64,000 nt of DNA from Motiliproteus coralliicola (GCF_003345655.1 NZ_QQOH01000002.1:558001-622000), one strand, 5' to 3'; numbered from the stretch's first letter, positions 36,226-45,943 are shown. Notes: generated from the letters alone by a model not told the origin. Numbers and translations are program-made.

Positions 36226-38151
36226 ATGCCTGTAATCACCCTTCCTGACGGAAGTACCCGTCAATTTGATCAAGCCGTTTCTGTTCACGATGTCGCCGCC
36301 TCCATTGGTGCGGGCCTGGCCAAGGCTGCGTTAGCCGGTCGGGTAAACGGTGACATGGTCGACACCAGCTATGTGATTGAAGCCGATGCGGAGCTATCGA
36401 TCATCACCGCTCGTGACGACGATGGTTTGGAAGTGATTCGTCACTCTTGTGCTCACTTGATGGCAATGGCAGTTCAAGCGCTGTTTCCTGGTGCGCAAGT
36501 GACCATCGGTCCGGTAATCGAAGATGGCTTCTACTATGACTTTGCCTACGAGCGCCCGTTTACGCCGGAAGATCTGACCAAGATCGAGAAGAAAATGGCT
36601 GAGCTGGCCAAGCAGAATCTGCCGGTCACTCGTTCGCTGATGAGTCGCGACGAAGCCACCAAGATGTTCGACGAGATGGGTGAGGCGTACAAGGTTGAGC
36701 TGCTCAAGGCGGTTCCCGATGCGGAAGATCTGTCGTTCTATTCGCAAGGTGACTTTATCGATCTGTGTCGTGGTCCTCACGTACCGTCAACCGGTCACAT
36801 CAAAGCGTTCAAGTTGATGAAGGTGGCGGGCGCCTACTGGCGTGGTGACTCCAACAACGAAATGCTGCAGCGGATCTACGGCACCGCCTGGGGTGATAAG
36901 AAGGCTCTTAAGGCCTACCTGTTCCGTCTGGAAGAAGCCGAGAAGCGCGATCACCGTAAGCTGGGCAAACAGTTGGACCTGTTCCACCTGCAGGAAGAAG
37001 CGCCGGGGATGATTTTCTGGCATCCGAACGGTTGGACCATTTACCAGCAGATCGAAAGCTACATGCGTAAGCAGCTGCGTTTGAACGGCTATCAGGAAGT
37101 GAAAACTCCACAGGTAATCGAGCGCACGCTGTGGGAGAAGTCTGGCCACTGGGACAAGTTCTCCGAAGAGATGTTTACCACCAGCTCTGAAAGCCGCGAT
37201 TACGCCATCAAGCCGATGAACTGTCCGGGCCACGTGCAGGTGTTTAACCAGGGGCTGCGCTCCTACCGTGATCTGCCGTTGCGTTTAGCTGAGTTTGGTT
37301 GTTGTCACCGTAATGAGCCGTCCGGCGCGCTACACGGCATCATGCGGGTTCGTGGCTTTGTTCAGGACGATGCGCATATCTTCTGTGCTGAAGATGCCAT
37401 CCAGGAAGAAGTAGCGCAGTTTATCGACTTCCTGCACAAGGTATACGATGACTTCGGCTTCACCGAGATCCAGTACAAGCTCTCTACTCGTCCTGAAAAA
37501 CGAGTCGGTAGCGATGAGGTTTGGGACAAGGCAGAGCAGGCGCTGACCGATGCGTTGAACAATGCCGGTCTTGAATGGGAACTGTTGCCGGGCGAAGGGG
37601 CCTTCTACGGCCCTAAGATCGAGTTCTCGCTGAAGGATTGTCTGGGCCGGGTATGGCAATGCGGCACCGTTCAGGTCGACTTCTCGATGCCGGGCCGTCT
37701 GGATGCACAGTTCGTTAATGAGGCAGGCGAGCGTGAAACGCCGGTGATGTTGCACCGTGCGATTCTGGGATCGTTTGAGCGCTTTATCGGGATACTGATT
37801 GAAAACTTTGCCGGTGCGATGCCGACCTGGTTGGCGCCGACTCAAGCGGTAATTCTAAATATCACCGACAATCAGGCCGAATTCTGTAAAGAAATCGAGA
37901 AAACCCTAGAAGATCGTGGATTTAGAGCCCAAGCGGACTTGAGAAACGAAAAGATCGGCTTTAAAATCCGCGAGCACACAATTCAGAAGGTTCCTTATCA
38001 GCTCGTCGTGGGCGATAAGGAAGTCGAATCTAAGAGCGTGACCGTACGTTTGAGAACCGGAGAAGATCTCGGTTCGATGAGCATCGAAGAGTTTGTCCAG
38101 ACACTGGAACAGGATGTCGCACGTAAAGGTCGGGCTGTAGCGGAGAGCTAA
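36226..38151 (+). CDS. thrS: Threonyl-tRNA synthetase ThrS
   Basis: Class II synthetase, 641 residues from the ATG at 36226 ([19 protein letters not shown]), nearly the E. coli length; it follows GGAAAGGATT. An in-frame ATG at 36187 adds non-conserved residues. Domains are TGS (1-62), the editing domain (about 65-225) with [10 protein letters not shown] and the HxxxH zinc-like pattern, and the catalytic core (about 240-535). Core motifs include [10 protein letters not shown] with the zinc cysteine and [22 protein letters not shown]. The anticodon-binding domain starts near 540. The gene opens the translation cluster and is followed at once by infC. Confidence 0.97.
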   Translation: MPVITLPDGSTRQFDQAVSVHDVAASIGAGLAKAALAGRVNGDMVDTSYVIEADAELSIITARDDDGLEVIRHSCAHLMAMAVQALFPGAQVTIGPVIEDGFYYDFAYERPFTPEDLTKIEKKMAELAKQNLPVTRSLMSRDEATKMFDEMGEAYKVELLKAVPDAEDLSFYSQGDFIDLCRGPHVPSTGHIKAFKLMKVAGAYWRGDSNNEMLQRIYGTAWGDKKALKAYLFRLEEAEKRDHRKLGKQLDLFHLQEEAPGMIFWHPNGWTIYQQIESYMRKQLRLNGYQEVKTPQVIERTLWEKSGHWDKFSEEMFTTSSESRDYAIKPMNCPGHVQVFNQGLRSYRDLPLRLAEFGCCHRNEPSGALHGIMRVRGFVQDDAHIFCAEDAIQEEVAQFIDFLHKVYDDFGFTEIQYKLSTRPEKRVGSDEVWDKAEQALTDALNNAGLEWELLPGEGAFYGPKIEFSLKDCLGRVWQCGTVQVDFSMPGRLDAQFVNEAGERETPVMLHRAILGSFERFIGILIENFAGAMPTWLAPTQAVILNITDNQAEFCKEIEKTLEDRGFRAQADLRNEKIGFKIREHTIQKVPYQLVVGDKEVESKSVTVRLRTGEDLGSMSIEEFVQTLEQDVARKGRAVAES

Positions 38152-38154
38152 AAG

Positions 38155-38694
38155 ATTAAAAGAGGAAGCAGCAAGGGCGCGAGCAAGAAGGCCATCATCA
38201 ATGAAGCGATTGAGGCCCGTGAAGTTCGCCTGGTAGGCGCCGAAAGTGAGCAGCTGGGGATTGTTACCCTGGAAGAAGCGCTCCAGCAGGCACAAACAGC
38301 ATCACTGGATCTTGTACTGATCGCGCCCGATGCGCAGCCGCCAGTCTGTAAATTGATGGACTACGGCAAGCATGTTTTTGAACTGAAGAAGCAGAAAGCG
38401 GCTCAGAAAAAGAAGCAGAAGCAGACTCAGATCAAAGAGATGAAGTTCCGTCCAGGAACTGAAGAGGGGGATTATCAGGTAAAACTACGCAACCTGGTAC
38501 GTTTCCTAGAAGCGGGAGATAAGGCCAAAGTGTCTTTGCGTTTCCGTGGTCGTGAGATGGCCCACCAGGAGTTGGGTATGCAGCTATTGAAGCGGGTCGA
38601 AGCCGACCTCGAAGAGCTGGGTACCGTTGAACAACATCCGAAGATGGAAGGCCGTCAGATGATCATGGTCATCGCCCCGAAAAAGAAGAAGTAA
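38155..38694 (+). CDS. infC: Translation initiation factor IF-3 with AUU start codon
   Basis: IF-3 prevents premature 50S joining and checks initiator tRNA pairing. The reading frame begins at ATT 38155, seven bases after GGAGAG, three bases beyond the thrS stop. It encodes 179 residues: a basic N-terminus, then [58 protein letters not shown], and [17 protein letters not shown], ending APKKKK. The first in-frame ATG (38356 region) would remove the whole N-terminal domain. AUU initiation of infC is well known in E. coli, where IF-3 represses its own synthesis through this codon. The same autoregulation is inferred here. Confidence 0.95.
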   Translation: MKRGSSKGASKKAIINEAIEAREVRLVGAESEQLGIVTLEEALQQAQTASLDLVLIAPDAQPPVCKLMDYGKHVFELKKQKAAQKKKQKQTQIKEMKFRPGTEEGDYQVKLRNLVRFLEAGDKAKVSLRFRGREMAHQELGMQLLKRVEADLEELGTVEQHPKMEGRQMIMVIAPKKKK

Positions 38695-38708
38695 CCCGTC
38701 TTCATAGC

Positions 38709-38750
38709 AAGTCCGCATCGTCGCTGTTCGCAGTGACGTAGCGGGCTTTT
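38709..38750 (+). promoter_or_regulatory. UUCG-capped hairpin between infC and rpmI
   Basis: AAGTCCGC pairs with GCGGGCTT, CGTC with GACG and GCTG with CAGT, closed by a TTCG tetraloop, followed by TTTT. It could act as a partial terminator after infC or as part of the leader that L20 binds to repress rpmI-rplT. Confidence 0.6.
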
Positions 38751-38751
38751 G

Positions 38752-38774
38752 CCGTTTCGGTCTGACCGAAACGG
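38752..38774 (+). promoter_or_regulatory. Second hairpin in the rpmI leader
   Basis: CCGTTTCGGT and ACCGAAACGG form a perfect 10-base stem around CTG, directly after the UUCG hairpin and 54 bases before rpmI. No T-tract follows, so a role in translation control is more likely than termination. Confidence 0.55.
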
Positions 38775-38828
38775 GGTTGAAGGGTCTGGGGTTATATAGA
38801 AATTAACGAATGCGTGGAGTTTTTTGTT

Positions 38829-39023
38829 ATGCCTAAAATGAAAAAGTGCAGCGGTGCAGCTAAGCGTTTTAAAGCGACCGCTAACGGCTTCAAGCGGAAG
38901 TCTTCCCACACTAGCCACATCCTGACCAAGAAGAGCACCAAGCGTAAGCGCCACCTGCGTGGCACTTCAGAAGTTCACGCTTCTGACGTCGCTCTGGTTA
39001 AGCGCATGTTGCGCCAGTCTTAA
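38829..39023 (+). CDS. rpmI: 50S ribosomal protein L35
   Basis: 64-residue basic ribosomal protein, from the ATG at 38829 ([20 protein letters not shown]). GGAG lies about 11 bases upstream. An in-frame ATG five codons earlier would spoil the conserved MPKMK start. Middle motif [22 protein letters not shown] is the family signature, here given in part ([12 protein letters not shown]). It is followed by rplT after 36 bases. Confidence 0.97.
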   Translation: MPKMKKCSGAAKRFKATANGFKRKSSHTSHILTKKSTKRKRHLRGTSEVHASDVALVKRMLRQS

Positions 39024-39059
39024 TCTGGTTATTGATAAGTTAGTTAGAAGGAAGGAATT

Positions 39060-39416
39060 ATGGCTCGCGTAAAACGTGGTGTTATCGCTCGTCGTCGTCA
39101 CAAGAAAATTCTCAAGCAGGCTAAAGGTTACTACGGTGCCCGTAGCCGTGTATTTCGTGTTGCCAAACAGGCAGTTATCAAAGCAGGTCAGTACGCTTAC
39201 CGCGACCGTCGTCAGCGCAAGCGTCAGTTCCGTGCTCTGTGGATTGCCCGTATCAACGCCGCAGCACGTATCAACGGTCTGTCCTACAGCCGCCTGATCG
39301 CCGGTCTCAAGAAAGCTTCTATCGAGATCGACCGTAAGGTTCTGGCTGACCTGGCCGTACACGAGAAAGAGGCCTTTAGTGCGATCGTTGAAAAAGCCAA
39401 GGGTGCCCTGGCCTAA
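39060..39416 (+). CDS. rplT: 50S ribosomal protein L20
   Basis: 118-residue assembly protein of the 50S subunit. The start [20 protein letters not shown] and the segment [17 protein letters not shown] are typical. The very basic N-terminal half reaches into 23S rRNA; the C-terminal globular half is also the translational repressor of rpmI-rplT in E. coli. A GAAGGAAGG site precedes the start. Confidence 0.98.
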   Translation: MARVKRGVIARRRHKKILKQAKGYYGARSRVFRVAKQAVIKAGQYAYRDRRQRKRQFRALWIARINAAARINGLSYSRLIAGLKKASIEIDRKVLADLAVHEKEAFSAIVEKAKGALA

Positions 39417-39442
39417 TCAACAGCGATCAGCATTGAATCGCT

Positions 39443-39462
39443 CAGTGACTTGTTAGTCACTG
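39443..39462 (+). other. Perfect hairpin after rplT
   Basis: CAGTGACT and AGTCACTG around TGTT, 27 bases after the rplT stop and just before the terminator. No T-tract of its own; it may protect the transcript 3' end or mark a processing site. Confidence 0.45.
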
Positions 39463-39470
39463 TTTTGAAT

Positions 39471-39502
39471 AGGGGAAGGGTGAAAATCCTTCCCCTGTTT
39501 TT
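39471..39502 (+). terminator. Intrinsic terminator after rplT
   Basis: AGGGGAAGG and CCTTCCCCT form a 9-base stem around GTGAAAAT, followed by GTTTTTGTTTT. It separates the infC-rpmI-rplT segment from pheST. Confidence 0.9.
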
Positions 39503-39561
39503 GTTTTAAGAGACACAAAGTTACGTCACCTGCAAAAGCAGAGTGAGCAACAACAGATTCA

Positions 39562-39616
39562 GGTTGTGCCCCGCGTCGTCGTGCTGGGTGCAACCACAAT
39601 GGGGCATGCAATGCCC
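39562..39616 (+). promoter_or_regulatory. pheS leader with competing hairpins
   Basis: In the 219-base rplT-pheS gap, GGTTG (39562) can pair with CAACC (39591). TGCCCC (39567) can pair with GGGGCA (39601), and GGGCAT (39602) with ATGCCC (39611). The last two are mutually exclusive. I found no phenylalanine-rich leader peptide like pheM, so classic attenuation is not supported. Confidence 0.3.
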
Positions 39617-39623
39617 ACGGTAG

Positions 39624-40652
<1,029 letters not shown>

Positions 40653-40729
40653 ATCGAATCAGGATTAACCAGCGGGCTGTCCCTGCGTGAACCGGACGGC
40701 CGCGGCAACAGAATAGACGGAATCAGGCG

Positions 40730-43108
40730 ATGAAATTCAGTGAAAAGTGGTTGCGGGAGTGGGTAAACCCCGCCATCGAGACAGACGCGCTGGTAGCGCA
40801 GATCACCATGGCTGGTCTTGAGGTTGACGGCGTCGAGCCGGCAGCTGCCGAGTTCAGCGGTGTCGTGATCGGTGAGATTGAAGCCGCCGAGCAGCACCCC
40901 AATGCCGACAAGCTGCAGGTTTGTCGTGTCAGCGACGGCAACGAGACCTTCCAGGTGGTTTGTGGTGCCCCCAACGCCCGTGCTGGCCTGCGGGTGGCCT
41001 TCGCCAAGGTTGGTGCGGTATTGCCGGGCAACTTCAAGATCAAGAAGGCCAAGCTGCGCCAGGTCGAGTCTTTCGGCATGCTCTGCTCCGGTGAGGAGCT
41101 GGGTATCAACGAAGACAACGACGGTATCATGGAACTGCCGCTGCAGGCGCAGCCGGGGCAGGACCTGCGTGAGTTCTTCGATCTGGATGACCAGATCATC
41201 GAGGTCGATCTGACTCCCAACCGTGGTGACTGTTTGAGCATTGCTGGTCTGGCCCGTGAAGTGGGTGTGCTGAATAAAGCACCGGTGACCGAAGTTGCGG
41301 TTGAGCCGGTTGCGGCCACTATTGACGATACCTTCCCGATCGAGATCGAAGCTGGAGAGGGTTGTGCCCGTTTTGTCGGCCGTGTGATCAAGGGGATCGA
41401 CCCGACCGCGACCACGCCGGTCTGGATGGTTGAGAAGCTGCGCCGTAGCGGTATCCGTAGCATCGATCCGGTAGTCGACATCACCAACTACGTGATGCTG
41501 GAGCTGGGTCAGCCGATGCACGCCTACGACCTGGCGACCCTGAACGGCGGTATCCGGGTGCGGATGGCCGAATCCGGTGAAAAACTCACCCTGCTCGATG
41601 GGCAGGAGTGCGAATTGAACAATGAAACCCTGTTGATCGCCGACCATCAAGGTCCGCTTGGCTTGGCGGGGATCATGGGTGGCGAAGGCTCCGGTGTTGC
41701 CGAACAGAGCCGTGACATCTTCCTTGAATGTGCCTACTTCAACCCGCTGGCGATTGCCGGTAAGGCGCGCTCCTACGGTCTGCACACCGATGCATCGCAC
41801 CGTTTCGAGCGTGGTGTTGACCCCGAACTGCAGGTCAAGGCCAGTGAGCGTGCTACTGCTCTGCTGCTGGAGATCGTTGGTGGTGAAGCCGGTCCGATCA
41901 CCGAGGTTGCGCTGGAGCAGCACTTGCCGGCGTCTCGTACCGTCAAGCTTCGCGCCGAGCGGATCAAGAAGCTGCTGTCGCTGGACATCGAGGCTGACGA
42001 AGTCGAAGAGATCCTGACTCGCCTGGGCATGGGTGTCAGTGCCGACGGCGATAGCGCTTGGCAGGTCGATGTACCGGCCTATCGTTTCGACGTGTCGCTG
42101 GAAGAGGACCTGCTGGAAGAGCTGGCCCGTATCTATGGTTACAACCGGATGCCGGTTCGTACCAACCACGCAACCCTGAAGTTGACCCCGCAGCCGGAAG
42201 CACAAAAAGGCTTGCCGGATCTGCGTCGCCTGCTGGTGGCTCGCGGTTACCAGGAAGCGATCACCTACAGCTTTGTTGAGCCGGGCTTGTTGGCCAAGTT
42301 TGATTCCGAGCATCAGCCGGTGGCGCTGGCCAACCCGATCTCTGCCGATATGGCGGTGATGCGAACCACGCTGTGGCCGGGCCTGATCAAGGCGATGCAG
42401 CACAACCAGCACCGCCAGCAAAGCCGGATCCGTCTGTTCGAGACCGGTCAGCGCTTTGTACCGGGTGACGATGGCTTGATCCAGGATGACGTGATTGCTG
42501 GCGCGCTCTTCGGTACCTGCAATCCGGAAGGCTGGACCGGTCATAAGCGTGTCGTCGACTTCTTCGATGTGAAGGGCGATCTGGAAGCGCTGTTGGCGGT
42601 CAATGGTGATGCCAATGCGTTCGAATTTGAAGCCGCCGAGCATCAGGCGCTGCACCCGGGGCAGACCGCTGCGATCAAGCGCGATGGCGAACTGGTGGGT
42701 TACGTCGGTGCGCTGCACCCTAGTCTGTGCAAAGAGCTGGGGCTCAACGGCCCGGTGTTCCTGTTTGAACTGGCGCTGGATGCGGTGATGGTTGACCGTC
42801 TGCCGGCCTTTAGCGAGCTGTCCAAGTATCCGGGTACCAGCCGCGATATGGCGCTGGTGGTAGATCAGCAAGTGGCGGTTGCCAAGGTGCTTCAGCTGAC
42901 CCGCGAAAAAGCCGGTGAGTGGCTCAAGGATGTCACCCTGTTTGATGTCTATAGCGGCGAAGGTATTGAAAACGGTAAAAAAAGTTTGGCTCTCAGCTTG
43001 ACCTGGCAGCATCCATCGCACACGCTTAATGACGAGCAAGTCAACCAGTTCTTTGATGCCGTGGTGACTGCCGCCGAACAACAGTTGGGTGCAGTGCTGA
43101 GAAGCTAA
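40730..43108 (+). CDS. pheT: Phenylalanyl-tRNA synthetase beta chain PheT
   Basis: Large subunit with tRNA-binding and editing roles, 792 residues. Domains in order: an N-terminal EMAP-like tRNA-binding domain (about 40-150, [15 protein letters not shown]), the B3/B4 editing module (about 210-385, [22 protein letters not shown]), B5 (about 400-475), the catalytic-like core ([12 protein letters not shown] onward), and the FDX-ACB anticodon domain from about 698 ([18 protein letters not shown]). All are present without gaps. ihfA follows after 34 bases behind CAGGAGG. Confidence 0.97.
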   Translation: MKFSEKWLREWVNPAIETDALVAQITMAGLEVDGVEPAAAEFSGVVIGEIEAAEQHPNADKLQVCRVSDGNETFQVVCGAPNARAGLRVAFAKVGAVLPGNFKIKKAKLRQVESFGMLCSGEELGINEDNDGIMELPLQAQPGQDLREFFDLDDQIIEVDLTPNRGDCLSIAGLAREVGVLNKAPVTEVAVEPVAATIDDTFPIEIEAGEGCARFVGRVIKGIDPTATTPVWMVEKLRRSGIRSIDPVVDITNYVMLELGQPMHAYDLATLNGGIRVRMAESGEKLTLLDGQECELNNETLLIADHQGPLGLAGIMGGEGSGVAEQSRDIFLECAYFNPLAIAGKARSYGLHTDASHRFERGVDPELQVKASERATALLLEIVGGEAGPITEVALEQHLPASRTVKLRAERIKKLLSLDIEADEVEEILTRLGMGVSADGDSAWQVDVPAYRFDVSLEEDLLEELARIYGYNRMPVRTNHATLKLTPQPEAQKGLPDLRRLLVARGYQEAITYSFVEPGLLAKFDSEHQPVALANPISADMAVMRTTLWPGLIKAMQHNQHRQQSRIRLFETGQRFVPGDDGLIQDDVIAGALFGTCNPEGWTGHKRVVDFFDVKGDLEALLAVNGDANAFEFEAAEHQALHPGQTAAIKRDGELVGYVGALHPSLCKELGLNGPVFLFELALDAVMVDRLPAFSELSKYPGTSRDMALVVDQQVAVAKVLQLTREKAGEWLKDVTLFDVYSGEGIENGKKSLALSLTWQHPSHTLNDEQVNQFFDAVVTAAEQQLGAVLRS

Positions 43109-43142
43109 CGACGCAAAGGGCTTTTTTCGCACAGGAGGCTCT

Positions 43143-43445
43143 ATGAGCTCTTTGACCAAAGCTGAGATGTCCGAGCGCTTGTTCGACGAGATCGGTTTGA
43201 ACAAGCGCGAAGCCAAAGAGATGGTCGAATCGTTCTTCGATGAGATCCGTACCTGTCTGTCGGAAAACGAACAGGTCAAGCTCTCGGGCTTTGGTAATTT
43301 CGACCTGCGTGACAAGCGTGAGCGTCCGGGACGGAATCCAAAAACCGGCGAGGAAGTGCCGATCACCGCACGTCGCGTAGTGACCTTTCGTCCCGGGCAG
43401 AAGCTGAAAGAAAAAGTCGAAACCTATGCCGACTCAGAAGACTGA
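43143..43445 (+). CDS. ihfA: Integration host factor alpha subunit
   Basis: 100-residue DNA-bending protein that pairs with IhfB. Start [20 protein letters not shown] is the family N-terminus. The DNA-inserting beta arm reads [20 protein letters not shown], containing the R-N-P tip. CAGGAGG precedes the ATG by a normal distance. Its end overlaps the next gene by 20 bases. Confidence 0.97.
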   Translation: MSSLTKAEMSERLFDEIGLNKREAKEMVESFFDEIRTCLSENEQVKLSGFGNFDLRDKRERPGRNPKTGEEVPITARRVVTFRPGQKLKEKVETYADSED

Positions 43446-43782
43446 GCCGGCTCCCCCCATTCCAGACAAGCGCTACTTCACTATCGGTGAAGTAGCGTCT
43501 TTGTGTGGGCTAAAGCCTCACGTATTGCGCTATTGGGAGCAGGAGTTCGAGCAGCTGCAGCCGGTCAAGCGGCGTGGCAACCGGCGTTATTATCAGCGAC
43601 AGGATGTGTTGCTGGTGCGTCAGCTCTGCCATCTGCTTTATGAGCAGGGGTTCACCATAGCCGGCGCCCGTCAATGGCTCGATGGCGAGCAGGCCGATGA
43701 CGATAATCAGCGCTCCCAGCAGTTGATTCGACAGACAATTTCCGAACTTGAGCAGCTGCTCGTTACCCTCAAATCGGTCTAG
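43426..43782 (+). CDS. MerR-family transcriptional regulator downstream of ihfA
   Basis: 118 residues. A MerR winged helix covers residues 16-85 ([47 protein letters not shown]). A short C-terminal helix follows, probably for dimerisation, with no cysteines suited to metal sensing, so it is not a CueR-type protein. A MerR gene at this place after ihfA is conserved in gammaproteobacteria; its targets are not known to me. Start overlaps ihfA by 20 bases, which implies co-translation. Confidence 0.88.
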   Translation: MPTQKTEPAPPIPDKRYFTIGEVASLCGLKPHVLRYWEQEFEQLQPVKRRGNRRYYQRQDVLLVRQLCHLLYEQGFTIAGARQWLDGEQADDDNQRSQQLIRQTISELEQLLVTLKSV

Positions 43783-43825
43783 GGCCTGCCAGCACTTCTT
43801 GCACCATGCCTGCAGCCCCCTTCGG

Positions 43826-43924
43826 GTTGTCTCTGAAAAACCGCCCCTCGTCGTTTTTCGTTGCTTATTTGGAATAACCAAACGATGATCCTCTCGCCTC
43901 GATTGGCACTTTGTCAGAGACAAC
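43826..43924. repeat. Perfect 11-base inverted repeat flanking an 77-base segment
   Basis: GTTGTCTCTGA (43826-43836) and TCAGAGACAAC (43914-43924) are exact inverted copies in the non-coding gap before tRNA-Pro. The enclosed segment has a smaller hairpin (TTGG-AATAA-CCAA). No target-site duplication is evident. It could be a structured RNA, a very small mobile remnant, or chance. The remaining part of the gap up to the tRNA shows nothing I can name. Confidence 0.4.
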
Positions 43925-44047
43925 AGACACGACGCCAGAAGTACCAGCAGACCCCGTTTGAATTTTCCAAACCGGCTCTTCCACTGAGTTGGGGGATGGG
44001 GTAGTATTCGCTCTCGCTGTCGCAAGGCAGCTGTAATTGCCTGAATT

Positions 44048-44124
44048 CGGGGCGTAGCGCAGTCTGGTAGCGCACTTGCATGGGGTGCAAGGGGTCGCAG
44101 GTTCAAATCCTGCCGTCCCGACCA
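44048..44124 (+). tRNA. tRNA-Pro(GGG), copy 1
   Basis: 77 nucleotides. Acceptor CGGGGCG pairs with CGTCCCG, the anticodon stem CTTGC/GCAAG holds the loop ATGGGGT (anticodon GGG), the T arm is GCAGG-TTCAAAT-CCTGC, and the encoded 3' end is ACCA. Decodes CCC and CCU. Follows merR as in Pseudomonas. Confidence 0.96.
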
Positions 44125-44198
44125 TTATCCGGTCGATCGAATTCGCTTCCCGTACCGTTCGGTACCTTCCTGGAAGTTAGCGGGCAATTTCTTGTAGT

Positions 44199-44275
44199 CG
44201 GGGCGTAGCGCAGTCTGGTAGCGCACTTGCATGGGGTGCAAGGGGTCGCAGGTTCAAATCCTGCCGTCCCGACCA
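44199..44275 (+). tRNA. tRNA-Pro(GGG), copy 2
   Basis: Identical in sequence to the copy 151 bases upstream, with the same encoded ACCA. The flanking sequence after each copy (ATTATCCGGTCGAT, then GGTACCTTCCT...GGAA) is also repeated, so the unit was duplicated as a block. Confidence 0.96.
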
Positions 44276-44337
44276 TTATCCGGTCGATAGATTTACTTCG
44301 GTACCTTCCTCGAAATCAGCAGGTAATGCCTTATAGT

Positions 44338-44418
44338 TGGGGCATAGCGCAGTCTGGTAGCGGCTTTTTGCCTGAAGATGGCATGGGGAGAAAGGGTCAA
44401 ATCCTGCCGTCCCGACGA
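44338..44418 (+). pseudogene. Decayed third tRNA-Pro copy
   Basis: Begins TGGGGCATAGCGCAGTCTGG and ends AATCCTGCCGTCCCGACGA, matching both ends of the intact tRNA-Pro copies. The anticodon arm is scrambled (GGCTTTTTGCCTGAAGATGG), the T-arm 5' strand is lost, and the terminal CCA is CGA. The acceptor has a C-to-T and a G-to-A change. It cannot fold as a tRNA. Confidence 0.85.
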
Positions 44419-44481
44419 TTAGTCTTCGATGTTGTTGAGACGGGCTTTGATCAGTGCCGGTTAGTGGTCGTTTGCAGGCTG

Positions 44482-45252
44482 TTACTCGTAATCCTGTTTA
44501 ATCTTCCAGTCGTTCTGCTGCTCTTCGAACTTACTCCACTCATCCTGCTCGCTGGTTTGCGGCTTGGCGGCAGCTTCGGCTTCGGCGATCTGCTGTTTTA
44601 GCTGCTTGAGCTTGTTGGTGAGGTGCTGGATCCGTTTGTTGAACAGGTTCTTGGTGTTGATGCGCTTGAGTTTCTTCAAGCAGTTACTGTAGTGAACTGC
44701 AGCCACCTTGGTCTTTTTGTTCTGCTCGGCGTTGCGGGCGCTGATCAGGGCGATATCGACACTGATCAGTTCAAACATCATTTTGCCCTGATTGGAGTAC
44801 TTCACCGCAGCGGCCTTATCGAGGCTGCCCTCTTTGCTCATCGCCACGATGGTGTTGACCAGGTCCTTGATCCGGGCGCGTAGTCCCTGTCCGCTTATCG
44901 GGTCGCTGAACGGCGGCTTGAGGGTGTCCAGGGCGCTCTTGAACTCCTGCTTTTGCAGCTCGTCGATCTTTTTCGATAGGGCGCCTGCGCTGGAGTGGCG
45001 GGGATCCAGTTCGAGGATTTCGTGGCAGTTGCGCTTGAGCAGCGTCAGCATAAATTGACGCAGGTCGGCGGTCATATAGTTGTGGGGGATGTCGCTGAGC
45101 ATTGAGCTGATCCGGCGGATTCGCTCATTGATTACCTTGATTTTCAGTGCGCGGGCCTTGCGGGCGTTCTCCATCGATTGGGCCACAAACGCGGCGCCCA
45201 CCATCACGACGATACCCACGATAATCAGCGTGACGATGGTGGCAGGACTCAT
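44482..45252 (-). CDS. Unrecognised N-terminally membrane-anchored helical protein
   Basis: 256 residues; I do not recognise the family. One hydrophobic segment at residues 5-25 (TIVTLIIVGIVVMVGAAFVAQ) is followed by a basic stretch, so it is an N-terminal anchor with a large cytoplasmic-type domain or a signal anchor. The rest is almost wholly helical with heptad-like Lys/Leu patterns (SKKIDELQKQEFKSALD; HLTNKLKQLKQQIAEAEAAA), ending in an acidic tail (EQDEWSKFEEQQNDWKIKQDYE, given in part as EQDEWSKFEEQQ). Codon use looks normal. It lies between the two tRNA arrays, transcribed toward the decayed tRNA-Pro. Function unknown. Confidence 0.8.
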   Translation of the reverse strand: MSPATIVTLIIVGIVVMVGAAFVAQSMENARKARALKIKVINERIRRISSMLSDIPHNYMTADLRQFMLTLLKRNCHEILELDPRHSSAGALSKKIDELQKQEFKSALDTLKPPFSDPISGQGLRARIKDLVNTIVAMSKEGSLDKAAAVKYSNQGKMMFELISVDIALISARNAEQNKKTKVAAVHYSNCLKKLKRINTKNLFNKRIQHLTNKLKQLKQQIAEAEAAAKPQTSEQDEWSKFEEQQNDWKIKQDYE

Positions 45253-45620
45253 AAGCTCTCCGGTGGTCAGGGGACATCTAACACCCTAGGTTTTTCCAGC
45301 TACCAAGATAGCTTGAAGCCCTTATGACGGCAATGGCTTTCAACCCGGTTACTGCGCTCTATCGGCGGCAGGGGCGATTGCTTGAATGGTTGATCTGAAT
45401 CGACCCCGATAGTTTCGGCGATAGTCGTGGGTTTACAAGGCAGGTTTGAGTAGAAAGTGATCGGTGCTGGGTGATTTTTATTCGATCTGGGAGAGTCGCT
45501 AGCGGCTCCTATATACAGTGTTAAATTTTCTGAAAAAAAGTGCCTTTGCTCGCTTGACGGTTTTTTTTTAAGTCCCTATTATACGCGCCTCCTTTGATGA
45601 GGATTCAAAGGAAACGCGAC
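45253..45620. other. Gene-free stretch with the tRNA-Glu/Gly promoter
   Basis: 368 bases without a supportable gene. The right end holds the tRNA promoter at 45554-45582. The left part should contain the promoter of the divergent 256-residue protein, but no clear pair of boxes was found there. Confidence 0.6.
45554..45582 (+). promoter_or_regulatory. Strong sigma-70 promoter of the tRNA-Glu/Gly operon
   Basis: TTGACG and TATTAT with exactly 17 bases between. The following ACGCGCCTCC is a GC-rich discriminator of the kind that makes stable-RNA promoters sensitive to ppGpp. First tRNA begins 39 bases downstream of the -10. Confidence 0.85.
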
Positions 45621-45696
45621 GTCCCATTCGTCTAGTGGCCTAGGACACCGCCCTTTCACGGCGGTAACAGGGGTTCGAACCCCCTATGGGACGCCA
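45621..45696 (+). tRNA. tRNA-Glu(TTC), copy 1
   Basis: 76 nucleotides. Acceptor GTCCCAT/ATGGGAC, anticodon arm CCGCC-CTTTCAC-GGCGG (anticodon TTC), T arm CAGGG-GTTCGAA-CCCCC-like, encoded CCA. Very close to E. coli tRNA-Glu. Confidence 0.96.
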
Positions 45697-45698
45697 TC

Positions 45699-45774
45699 GC
45701 GGGAATAGCTCAGTTGGTAGAGCGCAACCTTGCCAAGGTTGAGGTCGCCGGTTCGAACCCGGTTTCCCGCTCCA
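45699..45774 (+). tRNA. tRNA-Gly(GCC), copy 1
   Basis: 76 nucleotides starting GCGGGAATAGCTCAGTTGG. Anticodon arm CAACC-TTGCCAA-GGTTG (anticodon GCC), T arm CCGG-TTCGAAC-CCGG, encoded CCA. Two bases after tRNA-Glu. Confidence 0.96.
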
Positions 45775-45789
45775 AATCCTCAAGGCTGC

Positions 45790-45865
45790 GTCCCATTCGT
45801 CTAGTGGCCTAGGACACCGCCCTTTCACGGCGGTAACAGGGGTTCGAACCCCCTATGGGACGCCA
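45790..45865 (+). tRNA. tRNA-Glu(TTC), copy 2
   Basis: Identical to the copy 169 bases upstream, separated from the previous tRNA-Gly by 15 bases. Confidence 0.96.
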
Positions 45866-45867
45866 TC

Positions 45868-45943
45868 GCGGGAATAGCTCAGTTGGTAGAGCGCAACCTT
45901 GCCAAGGTTGAGGTCGCCGGTTCGAACCCGGTTTCCCGCTCCA
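45868..45943 (+). tRNA. tRNA-Gly(GCC), copy 2
   Basis: Identical to the first tRNA-Gly, again two bases after tRNA-Glu. No clear terminator is visible in the following 180 bases before the large secreted protein gene. Confidence 0.96.

Noticed and set aside
43960-44010. Minus-strand AACTCAGTGGAAGAGC resembles a tRNA D arm
   Set aside because: No matching acceptor stem or T arm; the adjacent possible anticodon loop lacks U33.
43865-44125. Minus-strand open frames across tRNA-Pro
   Set aside because: Peptides such as [18 protein letters not shown] are the well-known false translation of tRNA genes.
44227-44601. Plus-strand open frame beginning in tRNA-Pro copy 2
   Set aside because: It runs through a tRNA and the decayed copy and lies opposite the 256-residue gene; no start context.
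44048-45943. CRISPR-like repeats
   Set aside because: The repeated units are tRNA genes with normal cloverleaf parts.
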